From SLJN01 sp964505385 (GTDB taxonomy: Bacteria > Bacteroidota > Rhodothermia > Balneolales > Natronogracilivirgulaceae): DNA of 64,000 nucleotides. The notes under the pieces are model-generated. The model was not told the DNA's origin and searched no databases. It worked only from the letters and a program-made list of their open reading frames with translations. This document shows, piece by piece, positions 33,995-43,436 of the stretch. Every line of letters begins with the position of its first letter. Within the stretch, counting starts at the first letter, position 1. A program made the translations under genes and the position numbers. The DNA lies in assembly GCA_964505385.1 (NCBI GenBank), contig CAZDIA010000012.1, positions 1-64,000 on the forward strand, written 5' to 3'.

Positions 33995-35251
33995 ATGAAC
34001 TCTGTTATTGCAACACCCGTATTTACAAATGACGCCATAGTCTTAGGAATCCTGCTGGGAATTCTCGCACTTATTTTTAAAACATCAAGCTCTTCAAAAC
34101 CCGGCTTTAAAAAGTTTTACACATTCATACCTCCCCTTTTGCTCTGTTACTTTGTTCCCTCAATTTTTAACTCTCTGGGAATTATATCCGGTGAGGAATC
34201 GGATTTATATTTTTTTGCCTCCCGCTTTTTACTGCCAACAAGCTTGGTGCTTCTTACACTCAGCGTCGATTTAAAAGGAATCTTCAATCTCGGTCCAAAG
34301 GCTCTGATCATGTTTCTGGCCGGCACACTGGGTATTGTAATCGGCGGGCCGCTTTCAATCATAATAATCTCTTTTTTCAATCCGGACCTCGTTGGCGGTG
34401 CAGGCCCGGAGGCTGTCTGGCGCGGTTTATCAACTGTTGCCGGAAGCTGGATTGGCGGAGGTGCCAATCAGGCGGGAATGCTTGAAATTTTCGGACCGAG
34501 TGATGAGCTTTTTTCAGCTATGGTAACAGTGGACGTGCTTATCGCCAATGTCTGGCTTGCCTTTCTACTCTTTGGTGCCGGTATTGCTCCAAAAATCGAT
34601 CGGATTTTTAAGGGCGACACATCCGCAATTGAGCAACTCCGGGAAAAAGTGGAAAATTACCAGTTGAGCATCGCCAAAATACCCAAGCTCCCCGATATTG
34701 CCGTAATCCTGGCACTCGGTTTTGGCATGACCGCCATAGCTCATCTTGGCGCTGATAATATCACGCCTTATATCGAAGCTAATTTCCCTATGCTGGAAAG
34801 ATTAAGCCTTACTTCCCACTTTTTCTGGCTCATTGCTATTGCAACTGCGCTTGGAGTAGGATTGTCTTTCACCAAAGCAAGTGACTATGAAGGAGCAGGT
34901 GCATCAAAAATCGGCAGTATGTGTCTCTATGTACTTGTTGCCACCATCGGGATGCGCATGGATATTCTGGCAATTTTCAACAACCCCGGCTTCTTTTTGA
35001 TCGGATTCATCTGGATGCTCTTCCATGTTGCTATTTTACTTTCAGTAGCCAAATTGATCAAAGCGCCTTTTTTCTTTGTAGCAGTTGGAAGCCAGGCAAA
35101 CGTAGGCGGTGCTGCCTCGGCGCCAATTGTCGCCTCTGCATTTCACCCGGCGCTGGCACCTGTGGGCGTACTGCTGGCGGTTGTCGGTTATGCCGTGGGC
35201 ACCTATGCAGCCTGGTTCTGCGGCATTTTGATGAGCGTGGTAGCTCCCTGA
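33995..35251 (+). CDS. DUF819-family membrane protein
   Basis: 418 aa with about ten TM helices. The family hallmark is the Gly-rich stretch SWIGGGANQAGMLEIFGPSD, mirrored later by GSQANVGGAASAPIVASAFH. The inverted pair suggests two structural repeats, as in many secondary transporters. DUF819 (YjcL-type) has no firmly known substrate. The downstream DUF1684 gene is convergent and ends 24 bp away. Confidence 0.88.
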   Translation: MNSVIATPVFTNDAIVLGILLGILALIFKTSSSSKPGFKKFYTFIPPLLLCYFVPSIFNSLGIISGEESDLYFFASRFLLPTSLVLLTLSVDLKGIFNLGPKALIMFLAGTLGIVIGGPLSIIIISFFNPDLVGGAGPEAVWRGLSTVAGSWIGGGANQAGMLEIFGPSDELFSAMVTVDVLIANVWLAFLLFGAGIAPKIDRIFKGDTSAIEQLREKVENYQLSIAKIPKLPDIAVILALGFGMTAIAHLGADNITPYIEANFPMLERLSLTSHFFWLIAIATALGVGLSFTKASDYEGAGASKIGSMCLYVLVATIGMRMDILAIFNNPGFFLIGFIWMLFHVAILLSVAKLIKAPFFFVAVGSQANVGGAASAPIVASAFHPALAPVGVLLAVVGYAVGTYAAWFCGILMSVVAP

Positions 35252-35275
35252 CCCTGAGTCAAACCATGCGAGGTT

Positions 35276-36217
35276 TTACCGGCTGGTGATCTCCTGCAAC
35301 GGATAATCCTTTTCTCCCGCAGTGATAGATAAATCAAGCCGGTTTGGCTCCGGAGGCAACGGACATGTAGTATATGGATTAATGGCGCATGGCGGGTTGT
35401 ATGCCTTGTTAAAGTCAATCGTCACCTTACCGTCTTCATCCGGAGTATCTGTATAAATGAACCTCCCGCTTCCGTAGGTATCCCGGCGGTTGGTTTGATC
35501 TGCAAAAGGGATAAAAAACTGATCATCCCGGTCCAGCACGGCAAGGGAGTACTCCTCATCATCGATAGTAAAAACCAGTTTTCCGGAAGATTCATCCGGA
35601 TTAGTTTGTCCCAGAATATTGGTTACATTAATTGTTTCAGGCTCATCATGAGGTCTGAATTCGGCTTCCACTCTCCATTTTTTATCGACTTCAAAGCGCT
35701 CTAAACCCCTGAATTCGGTGTAATACGGGCTTTCACTGTCAAACAGACGAATTCCGGTCAAATCATCCCGTTGCAATACAAACCAGGTTAGCCGAGCGTA
35801 TTGAAGCGTGAGTGTAGTGTCCGGGCTATACACAATTCCGCCTTCGAAAGGATTGCCGTTTTCCAGTCTGATATCCACATCATTTTGGAGCTCAAGCATC
35901 ACCGAATCACCTTTAAGTTCAAAATGCCCACTCTCATCCGGTACCGTATTTTCAGGGAACCGCACATCCATTCCGCTTTTTGATCCAAAAGTGTTAACAC
36001 CTTCATCAAGCCAGAATAGCCCCGCCACTTTTAGCCATCCGTCAGGTTCCTTGAGTGATGCAATTCGATCCTCATGCCACGCTTCCACAACTTCCCGGTG
36101 AGTTTCCTCATCCATAGCCTCTTCGGTTTGCTGACAGGCACCAATCAGGAACCCGGGAATGAGTAATAACCACAATTTCCATTTATTAAATATATTCAGC
36201 CTGGTGGATTTATCCAT
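35276..36217 (-). CDS. DUF1684 lipoprotein
   Basis: 313 aa. Lipobox IGAC. DUF1684 signature near the C-terminus: DFNKAYNPPCAINPYTTCPL followed by PPEPNRLDLSI, plus FADQTNRRDTYGSGRFIY. N-terminal part has the typical EEWHEDRIASLKEPDGWLKV-like segment (VEAWHEDRIASLKEPDGW) and LFWLDEGVNTFGS. The family is widespread; function unknown. The conserved Cys pair in PPCA...TTCPL may form a disulfide or metal site. Confidence 0.9.
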   Translation of the reverse strand: MDKSTRLNIFNKWKLWLLLIPGFLIGACQQTEEAMDEETHREVVEAWHEDRIASLKEPDGWLKVAGLFWLDEGVNTFGSKSGMDVRFPENTVPDESGHFELKGDSVMLELQNDVDIRLENGNPFEGGIVYSPDTTLTLQYARLTWFVLQRDDLTGIRLFDSESPYYTEFRGLERFEVDKKWRVEAEFRPHDEPETINVTNILGQTNPDESSGKLVFTIDDEEYSLAVLDRDDQFFIPFADQTNRRDTYGSGRFIYTDTPDEDGKVTIDFNKAYNPPCAINPYTTCPLPPEPNRLDLSITAGEKDYPLQEITSR

Positions 36218-36457
36218 TGTTCATTGGTAGATTATTAAGTTACAAGAAGCGTGGAAGCACACGTTTTCAGTGAACCCATTAACGAATAATCATAGCATTA
36301 TTACATTAACGTAATCTCACAATAAATATATCATTGGCCGGAATTATTTCTGCGGTTTATACCTCTATACGGGTTTTATTAACTTCAGGCATTAACTTGA
36401 TCTTTTGCTATGATTTCCATTTAGTTATAACACCATTTAATTATCAGAAAATACATT

Positions 36458-38122
36458 ATGCGATTTTTACTACCACTACTGATACTGCTGGTTCTCAGTT
36501 CCTGCTCCCCGCGGGACATCTTAACTGATGAAGCGCCTCCAACCGCCGATGAGCTGCCCGATCCGATTGAACGCGGCGACATCCGCTTTTTTATCATGAG
36601 TGATCTTAACAGCAGTTATGGCTCAACCGATTATCAGTGGCAGGTCGACAGCACCGTCGTTTGGCTGCCACGCTATGCTCCCGATATGGTGCTGTCAGCC
36701 GGTGATCTGGTAGCCGGACAGCTTCGCGATCTCACCGATGAGGAGATCAGTGCCATGTGGGATGGGTTCGAAAAACACATCGCCGATAGTCTCCAATCTT
36801 ACAACCTGCCCTATGCTCCCGCTATGGGGAATCACGATGGTTCGAACGCCCATGAAGATTTTCAGCGGGAACGCGATAAAGCCAAAGAATTTTTCAACCG
36901 CGAAGAGTTTGATTGGGGCATTAATTTTGTGGATCAGGCAAACTTTCCGTTCTGGTACAGTTTTGAAATCGGTGATATCTTTTTTCTTGTTTGGGATGCT
37001 ACTTCTGCCAGAATACCGGAGGAGGCTCTTGATTGGACAGAAGATCAGCTGCAGTCCGAGCGTGCGCAAGAAGCTGAAATGCGTATGATGATGGGACATC
37101 TTTCCCTCTACCCCGTTGCGGTAGATCGAAATCGCTTGGGTGAACTCCTGTATGATGCAGATGACTTACTTGCCATGATGGAAACTTATGATGTTCACAC
37201 CTACATCAGCGGGCACAGCCATGCCTACTATCCCGGGCGTCGCGGTGACGTTGATTTGCTGCACACCGGAGCAACCGGCAGCGGGCCGCGTCAAATTCTG
37301 GGCAATCCTGATGAGCCCCGGCATACCTTTACTATCCTTGACGTGTGGCCGGATGAAGGGCGCACCGTTTATACCACTGTTGACGCTCATACGGCCGAAG
37401 TAATTGAAAAAACAGAGCTCCCGATATATACCGAAGGTGTTAACGGCTTTGTGGTTCGTCGCGATGCGGGAATGGCTTCAGGCTTCAGGGGAAAACTTTT
37501 CCCGCAGCCAACCCGAAGCGCATCCACAAAAACTACCGGTACTTTTGATGGAAATTTTGATGACGGAATACTTGAAATATCGGGAGAATTGAATCTAACG
37601 GATAACTCCGAAACTACCATCCAGATTGGTGAAGGGAGTTTATTTAATCAGGATTCGGTCATCACTGAAAAAACCGTCGAATCTACAGAAGATGAGTTTG
37701 AATTTACTCTGGAAAATGAGATCGATCCTGTTCAGCAGGAGCAGCTTAAAGTTGGCCGTCTGCATGTAGCCGTCAGAGATAAGCAAACCGGTAAATTGCG
37801 CTATAAGGGTCAGATTTTAAATCAGGCCAATACAGCACCGCTTGAGCCGGCTGATCCGGATGCTGAATGGGAGGATGAATCCCTGGAGATAACCTGGGAG
37901 CCCTCACAAGATCCTGACAATGACCCGGTTCACTACATTATACAGATATCTGATACATCCGATTTTGAAAAGCTAAAATATTCCTATCATGCCGGTGCAG
38001 GCACAGACTCCAAAACTATCACCGGAATTGGACGATTGCTGCAGGATGATGACGGTTATTTCAGAATCATCGCCACTGACGGAGTTCACAGGATCAAAAG
38101 CGAAACTCTTTCAATTCCCTGA
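36458..38122 (+). CDS. Calcineurin-like metallophosphoesterase lipoprotein with FN3-like tail
   Basis: 554 aa. Lipobox LSSC. Phosphoesterase blocks in order: MSDLNSSYG (canonical D-x-H, here Asp-Leu-Asn), LSAGDLVAGQ, AMGNHDGSN, MMGHLSLYPV and ISGHSHAYYPG. The first His is replaced by Asn, while the other metal ligands are kept. Residues about 450-550 look like an FN3-type sandwich (PDAEWEDESLEITWEPSQDP). Likely a periplasmic or surface phosphatase, nuclease or phosphodiesterase. Its stop overlaps the next gene start. Confidence 0.87.
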   Translation: MRFLLPLLILLVLSSCSPRDILTDEAPPTADELPDPIERGDIRFFIMSDLNSSYGSTDYQWQVDSTVVWLPRYAPDMVLSAGDLVAGQLRDLTDEEISAMWDGFEKHIADSLQSYNLPYAPAMGNHDGSNAHEDFQRERDKAKEFFNREEFDWGINFVDQANFPFWYSFEIGDIFFLVWDATSARIPEEALDWTEDQLQSERAQEAEMRMMMGHLSLYPVAVDRNRLGELLYDADDLLAMMETYDVHTYISGHSHAYYPGRRGDVDLLHTGATGSGPRQILGNPDEPRHTFTILDVWPDEGRTVYTTVDAHTAEVIEKTELPIYTEGVNGFVVRRDAGMASGFRGKLFPQPTRSASTKTTGTFDGNFDDGILEISGELNLTDNSETTIQIGEGSLFNQDSVITEKTVESTEDEFEFTLENEIDPVQQEQLKVGRLHVAVRDKQTGKLRYKGQILNQANTAPLEPADPDAEWEDESLEITWEPSQDPDNDPVHYIIQISDTSDFEKLKYSYHAGAGTDSKTITGIGRLLQDDDGYFRIIATDGVHRIKSETLSIP

Positions 38123-38742
38123 TGAAATCAAAAATCATAATATGTAATGCATTGCTACTCCTGCTGTTTAGCGGATGCGGCGAGAGTGATGAACCAATAG
38201 GTGAAGCGGATATTTCCACCACCACACCGGTAGCATGGGGTCATGAGATTCCGGAAGATGCTATTGAAATGAATCATGCGCCCGGTGAATCAGAGTTCAC
38301 GGAAAAACTCGCATGGGTCAGGCTGATTTTTCGGAACCTCCCCGAAGAAGAGGAGGGCAACTCTTATACATTGATCGGCGGCGGACTTGATGATACCGGC
38401 TTTCACGGGCCGAACGCCACCGGATTTGAAGGCAAAGGATATCATTTTGCTATCCCTGAGGATGCTGAAGGTGAGAACCCCCCGCGTGATGAAAATTATA
38501 AACTGGATTATACCCGAACAGTAGAAAACAGCACCCTCACTTTTGACATTTACTACCAGCCCACCGACATCAATGAGTGGGGTGAGCGTTATTTTCCAGG
38601 CACGGAAGTAGCCCTTACTTTGATGAAAACCGGTACGGAGGAACGAGTTCTCCACGCAGATAATAACGAATACAACTGGGCTATTGCCGGAGTCGGAGAA
38701 GGTAACGCCGCGGAAATTATAATAGATTTACCGTCACCGTGA
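38122..38742 (+). CDS. Small lipoprotein translationally coupled to the phosphoesterase
   Basis: 206 aa. Lipobox FSGC. The start overlaps the previous stop by one base (TGATG), so the two proteins are probably translated together. Beta-rich with Gly and Asp; no family recognised. A helper or inhibitor of the phosphoesterase is possible, but nothing in the sequence shows it. Confidence 0.78.
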   Translation: MKSKIIICNALLLLLFSGCGESDEPIGEADISTTTPVAWGHEIPEDAIEMNHAPGESEFTEKLAWVRLIFRNLPEEEEGNSYTLIGGGLDDTGFHGPNATGFEGKGYHFAIPEDAEGENPPRDENYKLDYTRTVENSTLTFDIYYQPTDINEWGERYFPGTEVALTLMKTGTEERVLHADNNEYNWAIAGVGEGNAAEIIIDLPSP

Positions 38743-38893
38743 TTGTAGCTGCAACTTGGGTTAAAGATTGTTACAGTGTATGATCCCGGACTATTGGGGC
38801 AGTTTGAGGTTGAATATTGTTGAACAAAAAACCAGCGCCCGGGCCCCCAGCACCTCCTAAATCTATCAACAAAAGCAGAATTCTTGTTATTCT

Positions 38894-39100
38894 TTACTTC
38901 CTAAACAAAAAAGCTGCCAAAATTCCGGCTATCAAACCGGCAATCAATGCGGCCAGGAGGCCGGTTTCCGGATTTGCCCGCACATATTTTCGAACCTGCC
39001 GGTATTCTTTGCGAAGCTCGTGATCCAGCCGATCTTTTTCGTCGGCCATTTTATCCATCATTTTTTTGTATGAAACCGAATCCATTTTTGATTGTGCCAT
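38894..39100 (-). CDS. DUF883/ElaB-like membrane-anchored small protein
   Basis: 68 aa. Helical, highly charged N-terminus (KMMDKMADEKDRLDHELRKE) and one C-terminal TM with a Gly-zipper pattern (TGLLAALIAGLIAGILAAFL). This is the layout of ElaB/YqjD-type tail-anchored proteins that associate with ribosomes or membranes under stress; homology is tentative. Confidence 0.7.
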   Translation of the reverse strand: MAQSKMDSVSYKKMMDKMADEKDRLDHELRKEYRQVRKYVRANPETGLLAALIAGLIAGILAAFLFRK

Positions 39101-39205
39101 GAAATCCGAAGTGTTAAATCCGTGTTAGTGTAATGATCCATTGGTGATTGGTTTATAAGATACGTAACCTTGATGCCGATAAAAATATGATCTTAATGCA
39201 ATCTT

Positions 39206-40006
39206 ATGGAAATGGACCCCGGCCAACGCATTGAAGAGTTGCGACCCGTAATCCTGCGTGCGGGTAAACATGCCGAAAAAATGCGTCAGAACCGAAATAT
39301 CGAAATCAATATTAAGGATGATGAAACTCCGGTTACCAACGTGGATTTCTGGTGCAATGAGTTTCTCAAAGAGGAGATAAGAAAACTCTACCCGAACGAC
39401 CTGTATATTGGTGAGGAAGATAACATCCAAACATTTAACACCGGTTTTCCAACAATATGGTTTGTTGATCCCATCGATGGTACCCGAAGTTTTATAGACG
39501 GCACCGCTCCATATTATATCCTTATCGGCCTGGTTATTGATGGTGAGCCGGTCCTGGGAATGATTTATGAACCTGAAAAACGACGGCTAATTTACGGATA
39601 TAAAGGAGCAGGCGTGTTTATTCAGTGGGGAGATAATCCCCCCGTAAAACCGGAAATTGATCTAAGGTGGAATACCCATTTGCCGATTGTAATTAAGGGG
39701 GCGGACCGCACTTTTTATCACAAATTTGAAAAAGAAACCGGAATCCGCAGAATCGGCCATATTGCAGATATGCACAACGCACTTGCCCCGGTCGAGAAAA
39801 GAACGCAGGGACTGGTCAGCCGCCGGAAAACCTGGCTTTGGGATTATGTAGGTCCCGCTGCGGTGATGGGCGCTGCCGGATATGAATGGGGATGCTACAA
39901 AGACGGTAAACCGGTAGACCTGAGCTTCGGAGAAACTCTTGTGGATTCAAACTACGTTCTCCCTCACGATACTCCCCAAAATGTTCGGAAACTGTTACTG
40001 CCATGA
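39206..40006 (+). CDS. Inositol-monophosphatase-family phosphatase
   Basis: 266 aa. Metal sites: Glu in YIGEED, and WFVDPIDGTRSFIDGTAPYY (the DPIDGT motif), with a C-terminal LWDYVGPAAVMGAAGYEWGC (WDxxxA/G motif). The family includes inositol monophosphatase, CysQ (PAP phosphatase), HisN-type histidinol phosphatase and FBPase. The DETPVTNVDFWCNEFLKEEI segment fits the HisN/CysQ side, but the substrate cannot be fixed. Starts the run of plus-strand genes leading to the glycosyltransferases. Confidence 0.88.
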   Translation: MEMDPGQRIEELRPVILRAGKHAEKMRQNRNIEINIKDDETPVTNVDFWCNEFLKEEIRKLYPNDLYIGEEDNIQTFNTGFPTIWFVDPIDGTRSFIDGTAPYYILIGLVIDGEPVLGMIYEPEKRRLIYGYKGAGVFIQWGDNPPVKPEIDLRWNTHLPIVIKGADRTFYHKFEKETGIRRIGHIADMHNALAPVEKRTQGLVSRRKTWLWDYVGPAAVMGAAGYEWGCYKDGKPVDLSFGETLVDSNYVLPHDTPQNVRKLLLP

Positions 40007-40112
40007 TTCACTTCAGGCCGGACTGAGTGCTACAGATAAGATGGTCATGACACTCTGAAGATTGGCTTATGATTTTCTTATCGTATTTTAAATCTTCAAA
40101 ATAATTCACTAA

Positions 40113-41078
40113 ATGCCGACAAACTGGAAAATATCCTCTATCCCGCCGCACGATTTCACGCTCTGCCTGGATATCGACAGCTATTTTGACTATGAGCACA
40201 ATCCCGAATCAATATTTCATGAAGGTTTTACGCGAAGCTTACCTCTACAGAACCGCGATATTTTAGTGACGGTTGATTTCAACGGTGATCCGGATGATCC
40301 CGAGTTTTCCGTCAAAACCGAAGAGAGTTTATCTGATGATGGGATTAACGAAGCCACGAATTTCCTGAAGCGCATCCTCGGAACCGATCTCGACCTGAAA
40401 CCCTTGTATGATCAGGCCGGATCCGATCCGGTACTTGCTCCCCTTTTTGATGAATTTTATGGATTGAAGCGCATCTCCCGCGCCAATTTTTTTGAGGATG
40501 CCGTCAACCGCATCATCCGTATGCAAATCAAGCATAAACCCACGGCTCGCAGGATGGTGCACGATTTCCGGGCGGCGTACGCTCCGAAATTTGATCACAA
40601 GGGACAAACCATACCCGGCTGGCCGCGACCGGAAAGGATTGCCGGCGGCGATCCCGATAAAATGAAACAATACGGCCTTTCCCGCCGCAAAGGGGAGTAC
40701 ATTGTGGAGCTGGCGGAACTTTTTACCGGCGGTTCCATCACTCATGATCAACTTGAATCTCTGCCCCCTTACGATTTTTATGAAATTGTGACCGGCATTC
40801 GCGGTATCGGCCCGATTGCCGCTCAGGATCTGATGCTGTTTCGCAATCGCAGCGACGGTGTATTTCCGGGTTATTGGCAGAAAGGCATGGAGAAGGGATT
40901 GCGCCGTTGGATTATTTTAAGTTACGGGGGCGATCCGGAAACCATGCCCGAATACGACTTCCAGGAGTCGATCCGGCACTGGAAAGGATTTGAAGCACTG
41001 GCATTGGAACATTTATATGTAAATTATATCATGGAGTGGAAGAAAAAGATGGCCGCCAAATCAAAAGCGGGTGCATAG
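40113..41078 (+). CDS. HhH-GPD-like DNA glycosylase relative without the usual catalytic Asp
   Basis: 321 aa. The N-terminal half resembles AlkA-type 3-methyladenine glycosylases in layout. The helix-hairpin-helix is clear: VTGIRGIGPIAAQDLMLF. In AlkA the following segment is VFLPDD with the catalytic Asp238; here it is GVFPGYWQKG, with no Asp at that place (SDG lies just before). It may use another residue, be a structural DNA-binding paralog, or act on different lesions. Ends with a Lys-rich tail. 24 bp before the glycosyltransferase. Confidence 0.78.
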   Translation: MPTNWKISSIPPHDFTLCLDIDSYFDYEHNPESIFHEGFTRSLPLQNRDILVTVDFNGDPDDPEFSVKTEESLSDDGINEATNFLKRILGTDLDLKPLYDQAGSDPVLAPLFDEFYGLKRISRANFFEDAVNRIIRMQIKHKPTARRMVHDFRAAYAPKFDHKGQTIPGWPRPERIAGGDPDKMKQYGLSRRKGEYIVELAELFTGGSITHDQLESLPPYDFYEIVTGIRGIGPIAAQDLMLFRNRSDGVFPGYWQKGMEKGLRRWIILSYGGDPETMPEYDFQESIRHWKGFEALALEHLYVNYIMEWKKKMAAKSKAGA

Positions 41079-41102
41079 CAACAACAGCTCATTTCGGTTT
41101 TC

Positions 41103-42407
41103 ATGAAGCATGTTTTATTTATCGTTTATTATTTCCCCCCGATGGGATCGAGCGGAGTGCAGCGTCCGCTTAAGTTTGTGAAATACCTGCATCAGTTTGG
41201 CTGGCAGCCTGTTGTCCTTGCCCCTCATCCCGGCGTTTACCACACTTTTGATGAAAGCCTGAATGAAGAACTCACCAAAACCGAAACCCCGATTTACCGG
41301 GTCGATGCCAAAACCCCGTTTCATCTGGCCGGAAAATCCTCCCGGCAGATTAAATACATTCCCAACCGGCTGAAAGAAGCCGCCCGAACCATCTCCTCCT
41401 TTTTTTATATCCCCGATAACAAAACCGGCTGGATCAAACCTGCGATTAGCAAAGCGGATGAAATTCTTTCTGATTATAAAATTGATGCCGTTTTTTCGAC
41501 CTCACCGCCTCCGAGTAATCATCTCATAGCTGCCGAACTCAGTAAAAAGCACGGATTACCGGCAGTGATGGATTTTCGGGATGACTGGCTCGAATATCCG
41601 CTGAGCATCTACCCTACCCGGCTGCATAGACGCAAAAATGCAAAGCTGGAATACCAGACTGTACGCAGTGCCGATGGTGTAGTAGCAAATAACCGGTCTA
41701 CTTTGGATTCCCTCAAATCCCGAATTTTTCCGGATGATGAAATCCCCTCCCGGGTTATCACCCACGGTTTTGATCCGGATGATTTTCCATCAAATACAGA
41801 AGATTCAGCCGAAAAAAACGATAAAATAAAATTCCTGTACAGTGGCATTTTTTATGAACAACGAAAGCCGGACCGGTTTTTGGAAGCAGTGCAAAATCTG
41901 ATTAAAAAAGGATTTCTGCGGGAGGATGAATTCGAAATTCATTTTCAGGGCGGACTCGATGATTCGGTGATCGCAAAAATCACATCAATGGGAATGAAAA
42001 AGAACCTTGTTGATTACGGGTATGTCGAACACCGACAGGCGGTGCAGAATCTTTTTAAAGCTGATGTTTTGTGGTTTATCATTAAACACAGCAAGCAAAG
42101 TGATACCGTTACACCCGGCAAACTGTACGAATACATGGCCACCCGGAAACCTATACTCGGCTTGATTCCGGATGGAGATGCAAAAAATACTCTGAAGGAA
42201 TATAACGCAGGATTTTCCTGTAATCCCGACGATGCAGAGAAGATAGAATCAACACTGCAATCCATCATCGAAAAATGGCGAAACGGGTCACTTCCCGACC
42301 CGGATGAGAAAGTGATCAACCGGTATAACCGGCAAACGCTGACCGGTGAGCTGGCCGGTTTCCTGGATGAAGTTGCCGGGTTAGAAAAAGTGAAAAGTTA
42401 TAAATAA
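41103..42407 (+). CDS. Glycosyltransferase family 4-like protein
   Basis: 434 aa, GT-B fold. Acceptor lobe begins VLFIVYYFPPMGSSGVQRPL; donor lobe has KIKFLYSGIFYEQRKPDRFL and a C-terminal EYMATRKPILGLIPDGDAK in place of the usual E-x7-E. A nucleotide-sugar transferase for an envelope or extracellular polysaccharide. First of the GT4-FemAB-GT4 cluster; spacing to the next gene is 34 bp. Sugar and acceptor unknown. Confidence 0.9.
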   Translation: MKHVLFIVYYFPPMGSSGVQRPLKFVKYLHQFGWQPVVLAPHPGVYHTFDESLNEELTKTETPIYRVDAKTPFHLAGKSSRQIKYIPNRLKEAARTISSFFYIPDNKTGWIKPAISKADEILSDYKIDAVFSTSPPPSNHLIAAELSKKHGLPAVMDFRDDWLEYPLSIYPTRLHRRKNAKLEYQTVRSADGVVANNRSTLDSLKSRIFPDDEIPSRVITHGFDPDDFPSNTEDSAEKNDKIKFLYSGIFYEQRKPDRFLEAVQNLIKKGFLREDEFEIHFQGGLDDSVIAKITSMGMKKNLVDYGYVEHRQAVQNLFKADVLWFIIKHSKQSDTVTPGKLYEYMATRKPILGLIPDGDAKNTLKEYNAGFSCNPDDAEKIESTLQSIIEKWRNGSLPDPDEKVINRYNRQTLTGELAGFLDEVAGLEKVKSYK

Positions 42408-42441
42408 TGCTAAGTAGCTTGATTCTGAATAAATTGAATTC

Positions 42442-43434
42442 ATGATATCGATAACCGAAATACCGGAACAAAAGTGGCTGGAAGCATGGAAAAACGGATA
42501 CAAGACAACGTATTTCCAATCTCCTGAGTGGTTTAAACTCTGGGAGAAACTTACACACGGGTCAGTTTCCACCGCTTTTTCTGTAACCAATCAGGAAGGA
42601 CGGGAACTTGGTATTTTGCCGGTATTTTCGGTCGCAAAATTCGGGATCAAACAGCATCATTCGAGTTGTGCTTCCACTTATGGCGGGTTGATTCAATCAG
42701 AAGATCAGCAGCATCACCTCACACCGGAACAGATTACAGAAATCGGATCTCACTTTAATAACCTGATTTGGAGAATCCCGCCGGAATCAGCACCAAAGCA
42801 AATCGACTCAGAACCTGATTTTGGTCTGAAATACGACTTCACCCATCGTCTGGATTTGTCGCAAGGTTTGGATCCAATTGAAAAATACTGGAACAAAGGG
42901 AAGTTTGGCATCACCAAGAAGATTCAGGAGGCTAAAGAGGCCGGAGTTTCGGTCTTTCCGGCGAAATATCCGGAAGAGTGGGATGAGTATCATGAATTAT
43001 ATATTAAAAACACAAAAGAATGGGATCCACCTCCTTCAACTGTATATTCGTCCCGCTTTTTCAATGAATTATCAAAATCAGATGCCGGTTACATCAAACT
43101 TTGGCTGGCCGTATCTTCCGACGATCAGATCATTGCGGGAGCGGTTTGTCTTTACAGTGGATCAAACTGTGTGTACTGGCATGGCGCTTCATCCAAAGAG
43201 CATTACCAATCGCGCCCGGTTCATTTGCTGATTTCCGCTATTGTCCGGGATGCCATTCAACAAAAGCTTAATTTTTTTGATTTTAATCCAAGCGGCGGGG
43301 TAAAAGGTGTGGAGCGATTTAAAACAAGCTTCGGAGCAGAAAAATATGTTTCACCGGTGTTCAATAATCGATCCGGCGTACTGGATAAAGCAACCGGATT
43401 ACGATCCTTTTTAAAAAAATTTAGCCGGTTTTAA
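42442..43434 (+). CDS. FemAB/GNAT-fold acyltransferase-like protein
   Basis: 330 aa. A FemAB-like double GNAT fold: TYFQSPEWFKLWEKLTHG near the N-terminus, LDLSQGLDPIEKYWNKGKFG and ITKKIQEAKEAG in the middle, and NFFDFNPSGGVKGVERFKTS at the C-terminus. In polysaccharide loci such proteins add acyl or amino-acid groups. Starts 34 bp after the first GT and ends 2 bp before the second, so the three form an operon. Confidence 0.83.
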   Translation: MISITEIPEQKWLEAWKNGYKTTYFQSPEWFKLWEKLTHGSVSTAFSVTNQEGRELGILPVFSVAKFGIKQHHSSCASTYGGLIQSEDQQHHLTPEQITEIGSHFNNLIWRIPPESAPKQIDSEPDFGLKYDFTHRLDLSQGLDPIEKYWNKGKFGITKKIQEAKEAGVSVFPAKYPEEWDEYHELYIKNTKEWDPPPSTVYSSRFFNELSKSDAGYIKLWLAVSSDDQIIAGAVCLYSGSNCVYWHGASSKEHYQSRPVHLLISAIVRDAIQQKLNFFDFNPSGGVKGVERFKTSFGAEKYVSPVFNNRSGVLDKATGLRSFLKKFSRF

Positions 43435-43436
43435 GT

